From: Legionella clemsonensis
GTDB taxonomy: Bacteria > Pseudomonadota > Gammaproteobacteria > Legionellales > Legionellaceae
Length of the DNA stretch: 64,000 nucleotides
Reading direction: 5' to 3'
NCBI RefSeq assembly: GCF_002240035.1
Contig: NZ_CP016397.1
Coordinates: 726,001 to 790,000, forward strand
This document shows positions 1 to 8,373 of the stretch, piece by piece. Every line of letters begins with the position of its first letter. Within the stretch, counting starts at the first letter, position 1. A program made the position numbers and the translations under genes. The notes under the pieces are model-generated. The model had not been told where the DNA came from. It worked only from the letters and a program-made list of their open reading frames with translations, and searched no databases.

Positions 1-601
1 TACTGTCAGTAGCTTTTTCTAACGCCTTGGCATAAACGCTTAAAACAAGATGATTAACTTTTCTGGCGGCAGCTTCATGGGCAGCCTTCATTTCCGCTTC
101 TTTGTCTTTAAATTTTTCTTCTGTCCTTAGATAAACACGCGCGGCCAGACCCAAGTGAAAATGAAATTCTTGCTGGAGTGCAATGATGCTTCCTTTGGGG
201 GTGCCATCAAGTGCGCTAAGAATGGTATCCATTCGTTTTTTGTTATTCTTTTTAACATTACTACCTAACACTTTATCTAAATGTGTACGTAAATCCTCCT
301 GAAAATTTTTCTGCAAGCTTGTGTTACTAATATCCAAACTAACCGTCGTTGTATCAGTTTTGCTTCCAAACTCTTTCTTTAACACAGCAACAGAAATTTT
401 TTCTTTCAGTTCTTGATTAATCTCTTCGGCTATAGTATCCCAATCATTGTTGTCGAGTGTTACATCCACTAGTACGCGCCCTTGGGGATCAAAGGGTAGC
501 TCATTTTTATTTGTTTTTTCTTGAGCTATCTTTTGTGCCTTCGCCAGCAAATATTGCATGTAAATGGCTTGTACGTTTGCTTTTTCTTTTAGCTTTGACA
601 T
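1..601 (-). CDS. Hypothetical effector-like protein, 3' end outside the window
   Basis: This reading frame starts with ATG at 601 and runs off the left edge, giving 200 visible codons without a stop. The protein is charged and Lys/Glu/Ala-rich, mostly predicted helix, with no signal peptide, membrane segment or catalytic motif I recognise. I do not recognise the family. The upstream region has a PmrA-box-like tandem repeat followed by TATACT (632-664), as found before several Legionella Dot/Icm effector genes, so an effector is a reasonable inference. It diverges from the P-loop gene at 899, and the 297-bp gap between them appears to hold promoters for both. Confidence 0.6.
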   Translation of the reverse strand, partial: MSKLKEKANVQAIYMQYLLAKAQKIAQEKTNKNELPFDPQGRVLVDVTLDNNDWDTIAEEINQELKEKISVAVLKKEFGSKTDTTTVSLDISNTSLQKNFQEDLRTHLDKVLGSNVKKNNKKRMDTILSALDGTPKGSIIALQQEFHFHLGLAARVYLRTEEKFKDKEAEMKAAHEAAARKVNHLVLSVYAKALEKATDS

Positions 602-631
602 TTTCAACCTTAGCAATAGATATATAAATAA

Positions 632-664
632 AGTATAAAAAAAAATAATTAAGAGAATATTAAC
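632..664 (-). promoter_or_regulatory. PmrA-box-like promoter of the gene ending at window edge
   Basis: Read on the minus strand, GTTAAT (664-659), five bases, then CTTAAT (653-648) form a tandem with an 11-bp period. A -10-like TATACT lies at 637-632 after a 10-nt spacer. This geometry matches the PmrA/BasR box and recurs before six other genes in the window. The motif and spacing are seen directly; regulation by PmrA is inferred. Confidence 0.6.
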
Positions 665-775
665 TTTTTACTTGGCTTTTGGCTGATGGATTCTAAACTT
701 CCTGGAACTATAGAATATACCGAAACTCTGATAGTTATTTGCTATTGTTAGAAATTTTTTGGCAACTGTAGGATT

Positions 776-808
776 CTTAATATTTACCTAATATAAATTT
801 GTTATTTT
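776..808 (+). promoter_or_regulatory. PmrA-box-like promoter of the P-loop effector-like gene
   Basis: CTTAAT (776-781), five bases, then CCTAAT (787-792) give the same 11-bp tandem with one mismatch in the second half-site. A TATTTT hexamer follows at 803-808 after a 10-nt spacer. It faces the gene starting at 899, leaving a leader of about 85 nt. It is the divergent partner of the box at 632-664. Confidence 0.5.
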
Positions 809-898
809 AAGTTAAAATACTATTAGACTATATCTATAAATATCAACTTTAAGGATTACAAATAGGAAACTGAAGTCCAAACGTTGTAGGAGTGTTAG

Positions 899-3124
899 AT
901 GATCCTCGCTGCCACAATTCAAGAGTGGGTAGATAAAATTGGCAATTATGAATTAGAAGTTGACAGTCCTGCTGAGCAACGTGATGCCAATTTTGATATT
1001 AATCGTTTTTTAAGTCCGGAAGGTCAAGTAAAACTCTATGAGGGTACTCATCCTATAGACAGTCCTGAACCCACTGCTGCCAGAGAAAGATTTTTACGTT
1101 TTTTAGGGCGTAAATTTCAAAATATTACGTGGGAGGCCAACCGTAATAATAAAACTGTCGAACTTGCTGCTTTTTTGCAGGATGATGAAGAAGATGGTGT
1201 GAAACTTTATGACGCAGCGATTGATGAAGAAAATGAAAGTAGAGCATTCAGAAGGGCAGTATTTTTTCGTCTCCTGAAACTCTTTCCTGGTAATAAATGG
1301 GAAAGTAGAATTGTATTATGGATAGGTGGTCCTTCAAGTTCAGGAAAGACTTACGCAGCAAAAGGCGTTCTTGAAAAAATGGATCGCGAGATTTTACAAA
1401 AAACAGATCAGCCTGGTGGTAATTATATAGTGTCTGTGGATGGAAGTTTTGAGCGCGAAACTTCGCAAATGCGACAGATGGTTCTGCAATTTGCGCTGGC
1501 ATCAGGATACAAAGGCATCGAAGATTTACATGAACATAGCAAAAAATTGGGGGTAAAAAATTATATCAAGAATGCTGCTTTAGAAGATGAAAGATTAAGT
1601 TTAGTTATACCTGATACTTTTGTGCGTGAACCAACAGACGTTTACCGAGACTGTAAGACATTTGCTAAAAAAGGGGTTGCTCAAGCCTTTGCGGAAGTCA
1701 AAGCGGAAAAAGGCTTCGAAGATCGTTTTCAAACCTCTGTGAAAAAGATGGGTGATTCACGTGCATGGAATAGTAAAAAATTTACTGAAGAAAAAATAAA
1801 AATGAACAACCGTAACATTGGTTGTGAATCTAAAGTATATCAAGGCAACTATTTTAAATTCGGTCTTATTGGAACTAAAGTCTTTAAGCGGTTTTTTAAA
1901 TCATTCAGCCGTAATAAATTGACTCTGACTGTGACTAATGATCTTATTTATCTCGTAAAAAAAGACGGTCTCTGGAAAGAATGTAAGTATGAGGATAATC
2001 TCGAGGACAAAAAAGAGGGCATTGATTTTATTCGCATGCCTGCAAGAGTATATAATTATTGGCGGGACAATAATATCAATGAACCTTTGGAAGTTTGGTA
2101 TAACACTAAAGGCAAAGAGATAAAAAATTTAACCCAGCAACTTATTACCTATAAAACGAATGATAAATATTCTGAATCGTATTCCTTTTTTAATCTCCTG
2201 CGGACTAACCGCTGGTACAAGTCTCAAAATGACCTGGAAAAAGAAAAACGACACTTATGTGGCCAGATCGCTGTGAATGACGAAATCATGGCTTATTTAG
2301 AGACTGAGATTCAGGGAAACGCAGTGGCAGATGAACTATTAATTAAAAAATTAAGTCAATGTAAACTGTTACAATCTACCCTGAAAGACAAACTGGCAGC
2401 GCTTGATGGAAAGGGAGAAATCAGAGAACGTGCTACTCAATTTTTACCTTATCTGAATAGTTACCTTGATATTCCCAAAGAAGTCAAGCATGAATTGCTT
2501 GGTCAAACAGTTCCTGGAGCAATGTCAGCAACCTCTTTAGTAGCAAACGATGGCTTTCATGGCGAATTTATAGCGCCTCAGTTAGAGGATGAATTCTGTA
2601 GAGTTCACTATGTAGAACTTACCTCTGATCCTTCTTCACAAGCGATGTTTGTTCAGGAGAAAATAGAAGACGGTATTGAACTTTCTGCCGTACGGGAGTC
2701 CATGGGTAATGATCCTGTCTCTCTCATGGAAAGCTCGTTAGCTATGGCAGCTAGCCTGTTACTGGCATTGGATGAGTCGCCCTCATCTAAACATAAACTT
2801 TCTATTTATGGCTCTGATCCTATGCTGATTAATTATTTGTGGACAGCATTGATTGTATTAGGTGAAAAATCACCCAGTAGAAAGTTTAATAAAGACGCCA
2901 TAGAAGTCCTAGGTTTTTTTAGTGTGGCTGAGCAGATGAAGAGCTCAAGCAAGTTCTCCCCACAGTCATTGCATGAAACAGTCTTTAAGGATCATGAAGC
3001 ATTTGTCGATATGAAAGTAAGACATTTAGAATGTTTGCTTAAATTAAAAGCTAATCCTGAAGAATTACTGAGTAAAACATTAGTAGAGGCAACAGATCAG
3101 GTTGCGTCAATAAACAAAAATTAA
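899..3124 (+). CDS. Large P-loop protein, candidate Dot/Icm effector
   Basis: A 741-residue protein with a clear Walker A motif, GGPSSSGKT, at residues 143-151, after a hydrophobic beta-strand (RIVLWIG). About 25 residues later a VSVDGS segment could be a second strand carrying an acidic residue. This resembles small-molecule kinases or zeta-toxin-like folds, but I see no diagnostic second motif, so the substrate is unknown. The remainder is charged, soluble and without membrane segments. The ATG at 899 is chosen because GTAGGAG lies at 886-892. Size, lack of recognisable homology, the PmrA-like box upstream and the divergent effector-like neighbour suggest a Dot/Icm substrate. It converges with the PqiC-like lipoprotein gene, 14 bp away. 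Confidence 0.7.
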   Translation: MILAATIQEWVDKIGNYELEVDSPAEQRDANFDINRFLSPEGQVKLYEGTHPIDSPEPTAARERFLRFLGRKFQNITWEANRNNKTVELAAFLQDDEEDGVKLYDAAIDEENESRAFRRAVFFRLLKLFPGNKWESRIVLWIGGPSSSGKTYAAKGVLEKMDREILQKTDQPGGNYIVSVDGSFERETSQMRQMVLQFALASGYKGIEDLHEHSKKLGVKNYIKNAALEDERLSLVIPDTFVREPTDVYRDCKTFAKKGVAQAFAEVKAEKGFEDRFQTSVKKMGDSRAWNSKKFTEEKIKMNNRNIGCESKVYQGNYFKFGLIGTKVFKRFFKSFSRNKLTLTVTNDLIYLVKKDGLWKECKYEDNLEDKKEGIDFIRMPARVYNYWRDNNINEPLEVWYNTKGKEIKNLTQQLITYKTNDKYSESYSFFNLLRTNRWYKSQNDLEKEKRHLCGQIAVNDEIMAYLETEIQGNAVADELLIKKLSQCKLLQSTLKDKLAALDGKGEIRERATQFLPYLNSYLDIPKEVKHELLGQTVPGAMSATSLVANDGFHGEFIAPQLEDEFCRVHYVELTSDPSSQAMFVQEKIEDGIELSAVRESMGNDPVSLMESSLAMAASLLLALDESPSSKHKLSIYGSDPMLINYLWTALIVLGEKSPSRKFNKDAIEVLGFFSVAEQMKSSSKFSPQSLHETVFKDHEAFVDMKVRHLECLLKLKANPEELLSKTLVEATDQVASINKN

Positions 3125-3138
3125 CAACTCGAACGCAG

Positions 3139-3735
3139 TCATTTGTACGACTCTCGATATTCAGCTGTAAACGCTTTGGCAATGTCTCGTGTAAGGCAAG
3201 TCAAGTTATTATTCATACTCACAACAAGTGCCTCGATGGTGATCGGTAGCACTTTCACACAATAATAAGCGTCACCTTTTTTAAGCAATGCCTCTTTATG
3301 ATAAATAAGATACTCTGCTCGCAAAATACTGTTTCCGTTAACATCAATTTCAAATTGAGAAATATCAATTTGTAAATGGAAATCAGGTTTAAACTTGACA
3401 TCCCAGGGTGAACTTTCAACAATGGAACCTGGTAATAAGGTCGAAAGATCCGTTTCAATGACGCGTGTTATATTTTTATCCAATGCTTCAGCCCACTGAT
3501 GATATTCTTCCAATTTTAATTGATGAGGACTGCAATGAATCATTAGTTGTGGTTTTTCTATATAGGAAGGCGTGTTAATCCCATCGATGCCAATTTGTAA
3601 ATGAGTGTAGGGTTTACTCGCCGTTTTAATTGGAGGTAGGGGATTTAATAGATACATTTGAGTCTCTTTGCTGCGGCTACAGGCAATCATTAAGACACAG
3701 ATAAAACCTAGGAAGCATAGTTGAGTGGCTTTCAC
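3139..3735 (-). CDS. PqiC/ABC-transport auxiliary lipoprotein
   Basis: A 198-residue lipoprotein with an N-terminal hydrophobic signal and lipobox LMIAC near residues 16-20, followed by the YLLNP-type segment typical of the PqiC-like (formerly DUF330) auxiliary lipoproteins of MCE transporters. It is expected to be outer-membrane anchored and to work with the MlaD-like protein in moving phospholipid across the periplasm. The start is GTG at 3735; the preceding gene's TGA overlaps it as GTGA, so translational coupling is likely. It is the last gene of the three-gene minus-strand operon. Confidence 0.8.
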   Translation of the reverse strand: MKATQLCFLGFICVLMIACSRSKETQMYLLNPLPPIKTASKPYTHLQIGIDGINTPSYIEKPQLMIHCSPHQLKLEEYHQWAEALDKNITRVIETDLSTLLPGSIVESSPWDVKFKPDFHLQIDISQFEIDVNGNSILRAEYLIYHKEALLKKGDAYYCVKVLPITIEALVVSMNNNLTCLTRDIAKAFTAEYRESYK

Positions 3736-4478
3736 TTTTTACCTCGCAGTAATGATTCTGGGTAGCGTGATAAATAATCCGTTAGGTTTTTTGTGGAATA
3801 AGCTGCATTGGCAATTTGTTTCAGACTCTGGTTTAAGTAGGCTACGACTGAAGGAACATTTTGATTTAAATTGCCGGCCAACCTTTCTAGACTTTCAGCC
3901 ATTAAACGTGCTGACTCAATGGTGTCACGCACTTCTTTCGAACGTACCAACTCACTTATATCTTCCAGTGTTTTCTTGGCTGCATTGAGTGCTTCATCAA
4001 TACTGGTGTATTTTTCGGAAGTGTTTCTGGTTGGAAAAATTGGATAGCCGTGATAATAGGTTTGTTTGAATTTGCGGGTTGAGGTGGATTTTATTAATTC
4101 AATGTCGGCAATTCCAGTTATCAAATTAGGCTTGGAAATATTGGCCACATAACCATTATTGATGAGAAGACGAATAGGATCTTGACTAAAACCAAATGTC
4201 TTCTCTACAAAAAATTGCACATAAACAGGAATTCTAACTTGATTTCGCGCCTTATTTTCCGTGACTTCAATTAAGCGAACCTCACCAATTTTAACGCCAC
4301 GATAGGTAACAGGAGCAGTAGGGATTAATCCTCTTAACGAGCCCTTAAAGAACATTACGAAAGTTTGTACTTGCGCGCGCTTGTATTCTTCATAAAAAAA
4401 AGCAGCACCAAGTAGCATCAAGCAAAGAGCCCCAATCACAAAAACACCCACTAATGTATAAAAACGCTCGTGACGCAT
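3732..4478 (-). CDS. MlaD-family MCE-domain substrate-binding protein
   Basis: A 248-residue inner-membrane-anchored periplasmic protein. It has one N-terminal transmembrane helix (about residues 5-30), then an MCE domain with the recognisable segment APVTYRGVKIGEV, and a helical C-terminal part that probably contributes to the hexamer or channel. I start it at ATG 4478 because AAGGA precedes it by five bases and this leaves an 8-bp gap after the permease; an in-frame ATG at 4529 would overlap the permease. It is expected to bind lipid for an MlaE-type ABC transporter. Confidence 0.85.
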   Translation of the reverse strand: MRHERFYTLVGVFVIGALCLMLLGAAFFYEEYKRAQVQTFVMFFKGSLRGLIPTAPVTYRGVKIGEVRLIEVTENKARNQVRIPVYVQFFVEKTFGFSQDPIRLLINNGYVANISKPNLITGIADIELIKSTSTRKFKQTYYHGYPIFPTRNTSEKYTSIDEALNAAKKTLEDISELVRSKEVRDTIESARLMAESLERLAGNLNQNVPSVVAYLNQSLKQIANAAYSTKNLTDYLSRYPESLLRGKK

Positions 4479-4486
4479 GCTTGTCC

Positions 4487-5242
4487 TTAAGTTGTAAATG
4501 TAATATACATACTGGTCAATATCAGCCAAAAAGAGCCGCGGGTCATAATACGAGAGACGGCTTTTCTTAAAGACATATGTCTAACTGCTGCTTCATAATA
4601 ATAATAGCCTGCGGCCAAACTCACAATGGCGCATAAAATCAAAGTCTTGAAAGCAGAATAAATCAGATCATAGACCGAGGTTCGACTGGTAATATGCGTT
4701 AAATATTCATAAGTTGTCATACCAAATAAATAATGAAAAGTCACATAAAAACTAAGTAATACAATTACAATAATATAAGTAAATAGTAATAAAGAAGTAA
4801 TGTTTAGCCCCACAATAATAGGCCAAACGTGTTCTAATATAACCTCTTCCGGGTTTTGACGACGTCGCTTAAGCCTCGTGTTAATAAGATGTAATGCCGC
4901 TTGTATGCATAAAATAAAAGCAATTAGCACAGGGAGTATTTCGTGAGTCAGAATATTTTGCGCAATAGGTAAGGCCTTATGGCTTAAATGAAAGGAGTTA
5001 AAGAGAATATAAATTGTTTTGGCTTCAGAAAAAGTCAATAAATAGCAAATAAAAACAAGGGGGATTACCAGTCTTGCTCCTGAGTAATAAAGAATTTCCA
5101 CCATGTTAAACCATGAAATGGACAATTCACCGAATAAGACATCCTTCAAGCTATGAAATAAGTGACCAAAAAACCGAAAAATAAGGATCAGTGAATGAAA
5201 AAATTTTACTACATGAAAGCCAAAACGTCGGAAGACATACAT
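4487..5242 (-). CDS. MlaE-family ABC permease of an MCE lipid transporter
   Basis: A 251-residue polytopic membrane protein with about five hydrophobic helices after an amphipathic N-terminus, in the position and size expected of an MlaE/YrbE permease. It is directly followed by MlaD-like and PqiC-like genes. The usual order is permease, ATPase, MlaD, lipoprotein; here the MlaF-type ATPase is absent from the operon, and no Walker-motif ABC subunit lies nearby. The family call rests partly on this context, because the sequence is divergent. The ATPase may be encoded elsewhere. Confidence 0.7.
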   Translation of the reverse strand: MYVFRRFGFHVVKFFHSLILIFRFFGHLFHSLKDVLFGELSISWFNMVEILYYSGARLVIPLVFICYLLTFSEAKTIYILFNSFHLSHKALPIAQNILTHEILPVLIAFILCIQAALHLINTRLKRRRQNPEEVILEHVWPIIVGLNITSLLLFTYIIVIVLLSFYVTFHYLFGMTTYEYLTHITSRTSVYDLIYSAFKTLILCAIVSLAAGYYYYEAAVRHMSLRKAVSRIMTRGSFWLILTSMYITFTT

Positions 5243-5498
5243 AATTTATCCTTGTGAAGATTTTGATAATTAAAAATTATCTTCTTCCGGCAGTAATCCG
5301 TTAGTAAATCGTTAAATTAAGATGAATAGTAAAAAGGATATCATGATGGTGCTTGAATTTATAGAATCCAGGATTACGATAACAATTCACTAGATGATTC
5401 ATAAACCACAATAGGGTTAAAAGACGTCACTTCATTCGCAACGATAGCAATAAATTTTTGTCCTTTGTAGAGAAAAATGTTTACTAATAAATTTCTTC

Positions 5499-5532
5499 CT
5501 TAAGAAAAACTTAAGCTCCACTGGTTTATAAT
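5499..5532 (+). promoter_or_regulatory. PmrA-box-like promoter of the patatin gene
   Basis: Two perfect CTTAAG half-sites (5499-5504 and 5510-5515) are separated by five bases. A consensus -10, TATAAT, lies at 5527-5532 after an 11-nt spacer. Transcription would begin near 5539, giving a leader of about 180 nt that contains the inverted-repeat element at 5547-5670. The remainder of the 5243-5716 gap shows nothing else I can support. Confidence 0.65.
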
Positions 5533-5546
5533 AGTTTAACTTAGGC

Positions 5547-5670
5547 CAGGACGAATTTTATAGGTCGTCGTTGTGAATAAAGTGAAGCAATACAGAACAG
5601 ATTTTTGTTCAAAGATCGTACTGAATTGCTTCGCTGGCGCTCGCAATGATGTAATTCTAATTTTGTCCTG
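5547..5670. repeat. REP/MITE-like inverted-repeat element in the patatin leader
   Basis: A 124-bp segment begins CAGGACGAATT and ends AATTTTGTCCTG, an imperfect terminal inverted repeat. A nested pair, GAAGCAAT and ATTGCTTC, lies inside, next to a GCTTCGCTGGCGCTCGCAATG stretch resembling the repeats at 25.4 and 25.7 kb. The flanks share a TAGTTTAA motif just outside each end, possibly a duplicated target. No coding capacity is apparent. Confidence 0.5.
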
Positions 5671-5716
5671 TGCAGAGATAGTTTAAAACTTATTTCTCCT
5701 TAAAAGAGAAGGCAGT

Positions 5717-7804
5717 ATGTTGATTTTAAATGAAAAGTTATTATCGAAAAGATATTCCTTTAATTTACCACAAAAACCTATCAGAAAACTTGCTTTGAGA
5801 GGGGGAGGTGCAAAAGGAGTTGTTTATGGGGGCGCTATCCAGGTTTTGGAAGCAAAAGGAATTTTAAGAGAGGTCGACACTATAGCTGGCTCTTCAGCAG
5901 GTGCTTTAACCGCCCTGATGGTAGCAATAGGAATGACTGCGAAAGAAATTACCAATATAATTAATCATACTGATTTTAATCAATTTAAAGATTATGCATT
6001 TTCTCAAGTTTTCTCTGCGCGAGGACTTTGTACAGGAGATAAATTACTCACTTACATTCAAGAGGTAATTAAAAAGTATTTTTCTAAAAGGATGGATGAA
6101 GCAAGCTGCCTGTTAAAGGAGGGTATTCGTCATAATTTGCAATTACTTAAGGAAGATAAAGACACGAAGTCTTTTTTTCAAGGAGACATCGAAGAATTTT
6201 TAAGAGGAATGGAGACAGAAGACACGGTCAACACTACAGTAGAAGCTTTAAATCAATGGCTCCGAACTGATGCAGCATTAAATTTGAATAAAAAGCTTTC
6301 CGAAAATTCTGAATATATTCCTTTAAAAAGACTAACTGAGCAATTAATGCAGCTACAAAAGATTGATCTTAATGAGGTTAGGTTTAAAGATTTGGAGCTT
6401 CTCAACGCTTGTTTGGGTAATGTGGGTGCCAAGCGCTTAATTATTACTGGAACCAATCTAACAAAAAAAAGATTAGAGATATTCTCAGATGAAACTACCC
6501 CCAATATGTCAATTGCGTTAGCAGCCAGAATTTCCGCCTCTTTCCCTTTAGTGTTTCAAACAGTTAAACTCAAAAATAATAAGGGTGAGGTTGATGAATA
6601 TATTGATGGTGGGGTAGGGGATAATCTTCCTGTAAGGCATTTGCTACATTTAAAAAAAGATGATGCTTTACTTGGGAAGGAAGAAAAAATTAATCAAACT
6701 TTAAGCTTTGCATTTGCCCAGTCAAAAAATAGAAGAACAGGGTTTTTTGCAACCATTGTTAATTTTATTAAATACTTAGCAAGTGGTCGTATTGATGTTG
6801 CAGCCAATACTGAGGAATTACTTGATGCATTAAAACACGATTTTAGTGAGCGAGTCATTAATTTACCCGTTGATATTTCTGCGCTGGATTTTAATATTGA
6901 TTTAAAGAAAAAGCTTGCGTTACAGAAAGAAGCTAGAGTAGCTACTGAAAATACGTCGGCTATAGCGAAAAATATCACCATTGAGGGTGATATATTAGAA
7001 TGTTTCCTGGTAATGTCAAAAGATCAATTGGAAAAAATAAATCCTGAAGAATACGATAAAGAACATGCAGAACTCATTAAAAAACTACAAGAAAAGCTAT
7101 TAATTAAAAAAGAAAAAGAAAAAGAAATTTTTATTAACATTCTGAATGAAATAAAATTTATTAATGAGACGATTGCCTCTGGTGCTCTCTCGCTTGGTGA
7201 AATAACTGAGATTAAAAATCATTACAAAAAACTTCTCGATAATATTGATCAATTGCTTATTGATTCGATTGAATTGGATGATGAAAATAATTTGCAACTG
7301 GAGAAAAGACATAAAGAAAGACTTTATGGAAAAATTAAGGACATATGGTTTCTGCAATTAGCCCAGCTTTCTGCCAATATGACTATGCTCATGGCGGATA
7401 AAAATGATTTATTGAGCTCAGCATTCAGCTGTGATAATAGACACAATGAATTTTTTACCAATCTTCATTTGGAGGTCATAAAAAAAGAGGCGATAGCAGT
7501 ACTCATTAAGGCTAAAGTTAAGCCTTTTCAATTAGAGCATAATGTCTGGTTGCTTAAAGAAGCTACAGCTAAACTTAGAAATGCTTATACCAGGGAGGAA
7601 GTGAAAGATATTTTAATCAATGTACAGCAAGAATATTATCGGCGAAATTTATTCTCTATTATTCCCGGTGCCAACAGATTTTTTAAAGGCTCACCTGATA
7701 CAAGTACTGCCAAAATGCTAGCACGTTTTATTGAGAAAATTACTAAAATTGGACCACAGCCTACGGATAAAACTGAAAAAATTTCAGAGGTAGCATTTAA
7801 GTGA
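5717..7804 (+). CDS. Patatin-like phospholipase of the VipD/Vpd type, probable effector
   Basis: A 695-residue protein with an N-terminal patatin domain (about residues 24-330). It shows the oxyanion-hole motif GGGAKG (29-34), the nucleophile elbow GSSAG with Ser60, and the DGG motif with Asp297 completing the Ser-Asp dyad. Legionella patatin effectors of this layout (VipD, VpdA-C) are phospholipases delivered by Dot/Icm and activated by a host partner through their C-terminal half. The roughly 350-residue helical C-terminal region here fits that plan but I cannot identify a partner-binding site. There is no signal peptide, which fits type IV export. The PmrA-like promoter at 5499 supports the effector call. 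VipD-like is a family-level statement, not an orthologue claim. Confidence 0.85.
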   Translation: MLILNEKLLSKRYSFNLPQKPIRKLALRGGGAKGVVYGGAIQVLEAKGILREVDTIAGSSAGALTALMVAIGMTAKEITNIINHTDFNQFKDYAFSQVFSARGLCTGDKLLTYIQEVIKKYFSKRMDEASCLLKEGIRHNLQLLKEDKDTKSFFQGDIEEFLRGMETEDTVNTTVEALNQWLRTDAALNLNKKLSENSEYIPLKRLTEQLMQLQKIDLNEVRFKDLELLNACLGNVGAKRLIITGTNLTKKRLEIFSDETTPNMSIALAARISASFPLVFQTVKLKNNKGEVDEYIDGGVGDNLPVRHLLHLKKDDALLGKEEKINQTLSFAFAQSKNRRTGFFATIVNFIKYLASGRIDVAANTEELLDALKHDFSERVINLPVDISALDFNIDLKKKLALQKEARVATENTSAIAKNITIEGDILECFLVMSKDQLEKINPEEYDKEHAELIKKLQEKLLIKKEKEKEIFINILNEIKFINETIASGALSLGEITEIKNHYKKLLDNIDQLLIDSIELDDENNLQLEKRHKERLYGKIKDIWFLQLAQLSANMTMLMADKNDLLSSAFSCDNRHNEFFTNLHLEVIKKEAIAVLIKAKVKPFQLEHNVWLLKEATAKLRNAYTREEVKDILINVQQEYYRRNLFSIIPGANRFFKGSPDTSTAKMLARFIEKITKIGPQPTDKTEKISEVAFK

Positions 7805-7824
7805 TTCAACTGATCTTTTAGAAT

Positions 7825-8361
7825 TTATTGCTTAGGTTCAGGGTAGTAAATCTGCATTGGCCGTCTATCTTTGTTCACAACGGCAAAGGGCGTCAAGTGG
7901 TGCGCTTGCACCGTATTCTCACTCATAATATGAAAAACGTGTAAATGCCGAATAATTTCTGCATCTGCAATTAAAGAGCGATGACAGCGCCAAGGAACTG
8001 CTTCTGCACACATGATAACAACTCGCTCCTTACTGAGCAGTGCATTTAAAGCTTTTAACGCAGAAAAAAATTCTTTGGTTTGCATGTAATCGGCATAGGC
8101 TCGAAAACTTAAGTTATGCCAGCCCAGATTAATGGAATCAGCTTTGGGGGAGCGTAAACCACCCAAGGCTGGCATATGTTGGTATTGAATATTTAATTTT
8201 TTTAAAGAAGCAGCAAGCGACTCCTTATTAAACCATGGAACATAACGTGATTTAGGTATAGTACGTATGTCAACTAACTTGCTAATTTTATACGCCGTTA
8301 GTAAATCAACAAATTCTTGAAGTTTGCGATTAGAGTGGCCAATTGTATAAAGAGTCGCCAT
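7825..8361 (-). CDS. DUF488 family protein
   Basis: A 178-residue soluble protein starting TIGHSNR and containing VDIRTIPKSR and the signature CAEAVPWRCHRSLI near residues 130-145; all are hallmarks of DUF488. The conserved Cys and His suggest a metal or catalytic centre, but the biochemical function is not established. It is convergent with the patatin gene 20 bp away and followed on the same strand by the coiled-coil protein, of which it is probably independent. Confidence 0.9.
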   Translation of the reverse strand: MATLYTIGHSNRKLQEFVDLLTAYKISKLVDIRTIPKSRYVPWFNKESLAASLKKLNIQYQHMPALGGLRSPKADSINLGWHNLSFRAYADYMQTKEFFSALKALNALLSKERVVIMCAEAVPWRCHRSLIADAEIIRHLHVFHIMSENTVQAHHLTPFAVVNKDRRPMQIYYPEPKQ

Positions 8362-8373
8362 TTGTCTCTACCT

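Noticed and set aside
4479..4529. Upstream ATG that would extend the MlaD-like protein by 17 residues
   Set aside because: It overlaps the permease gene and lacks a ribosome-binding site, while ATG 4478 has AAGGA at good spacing.
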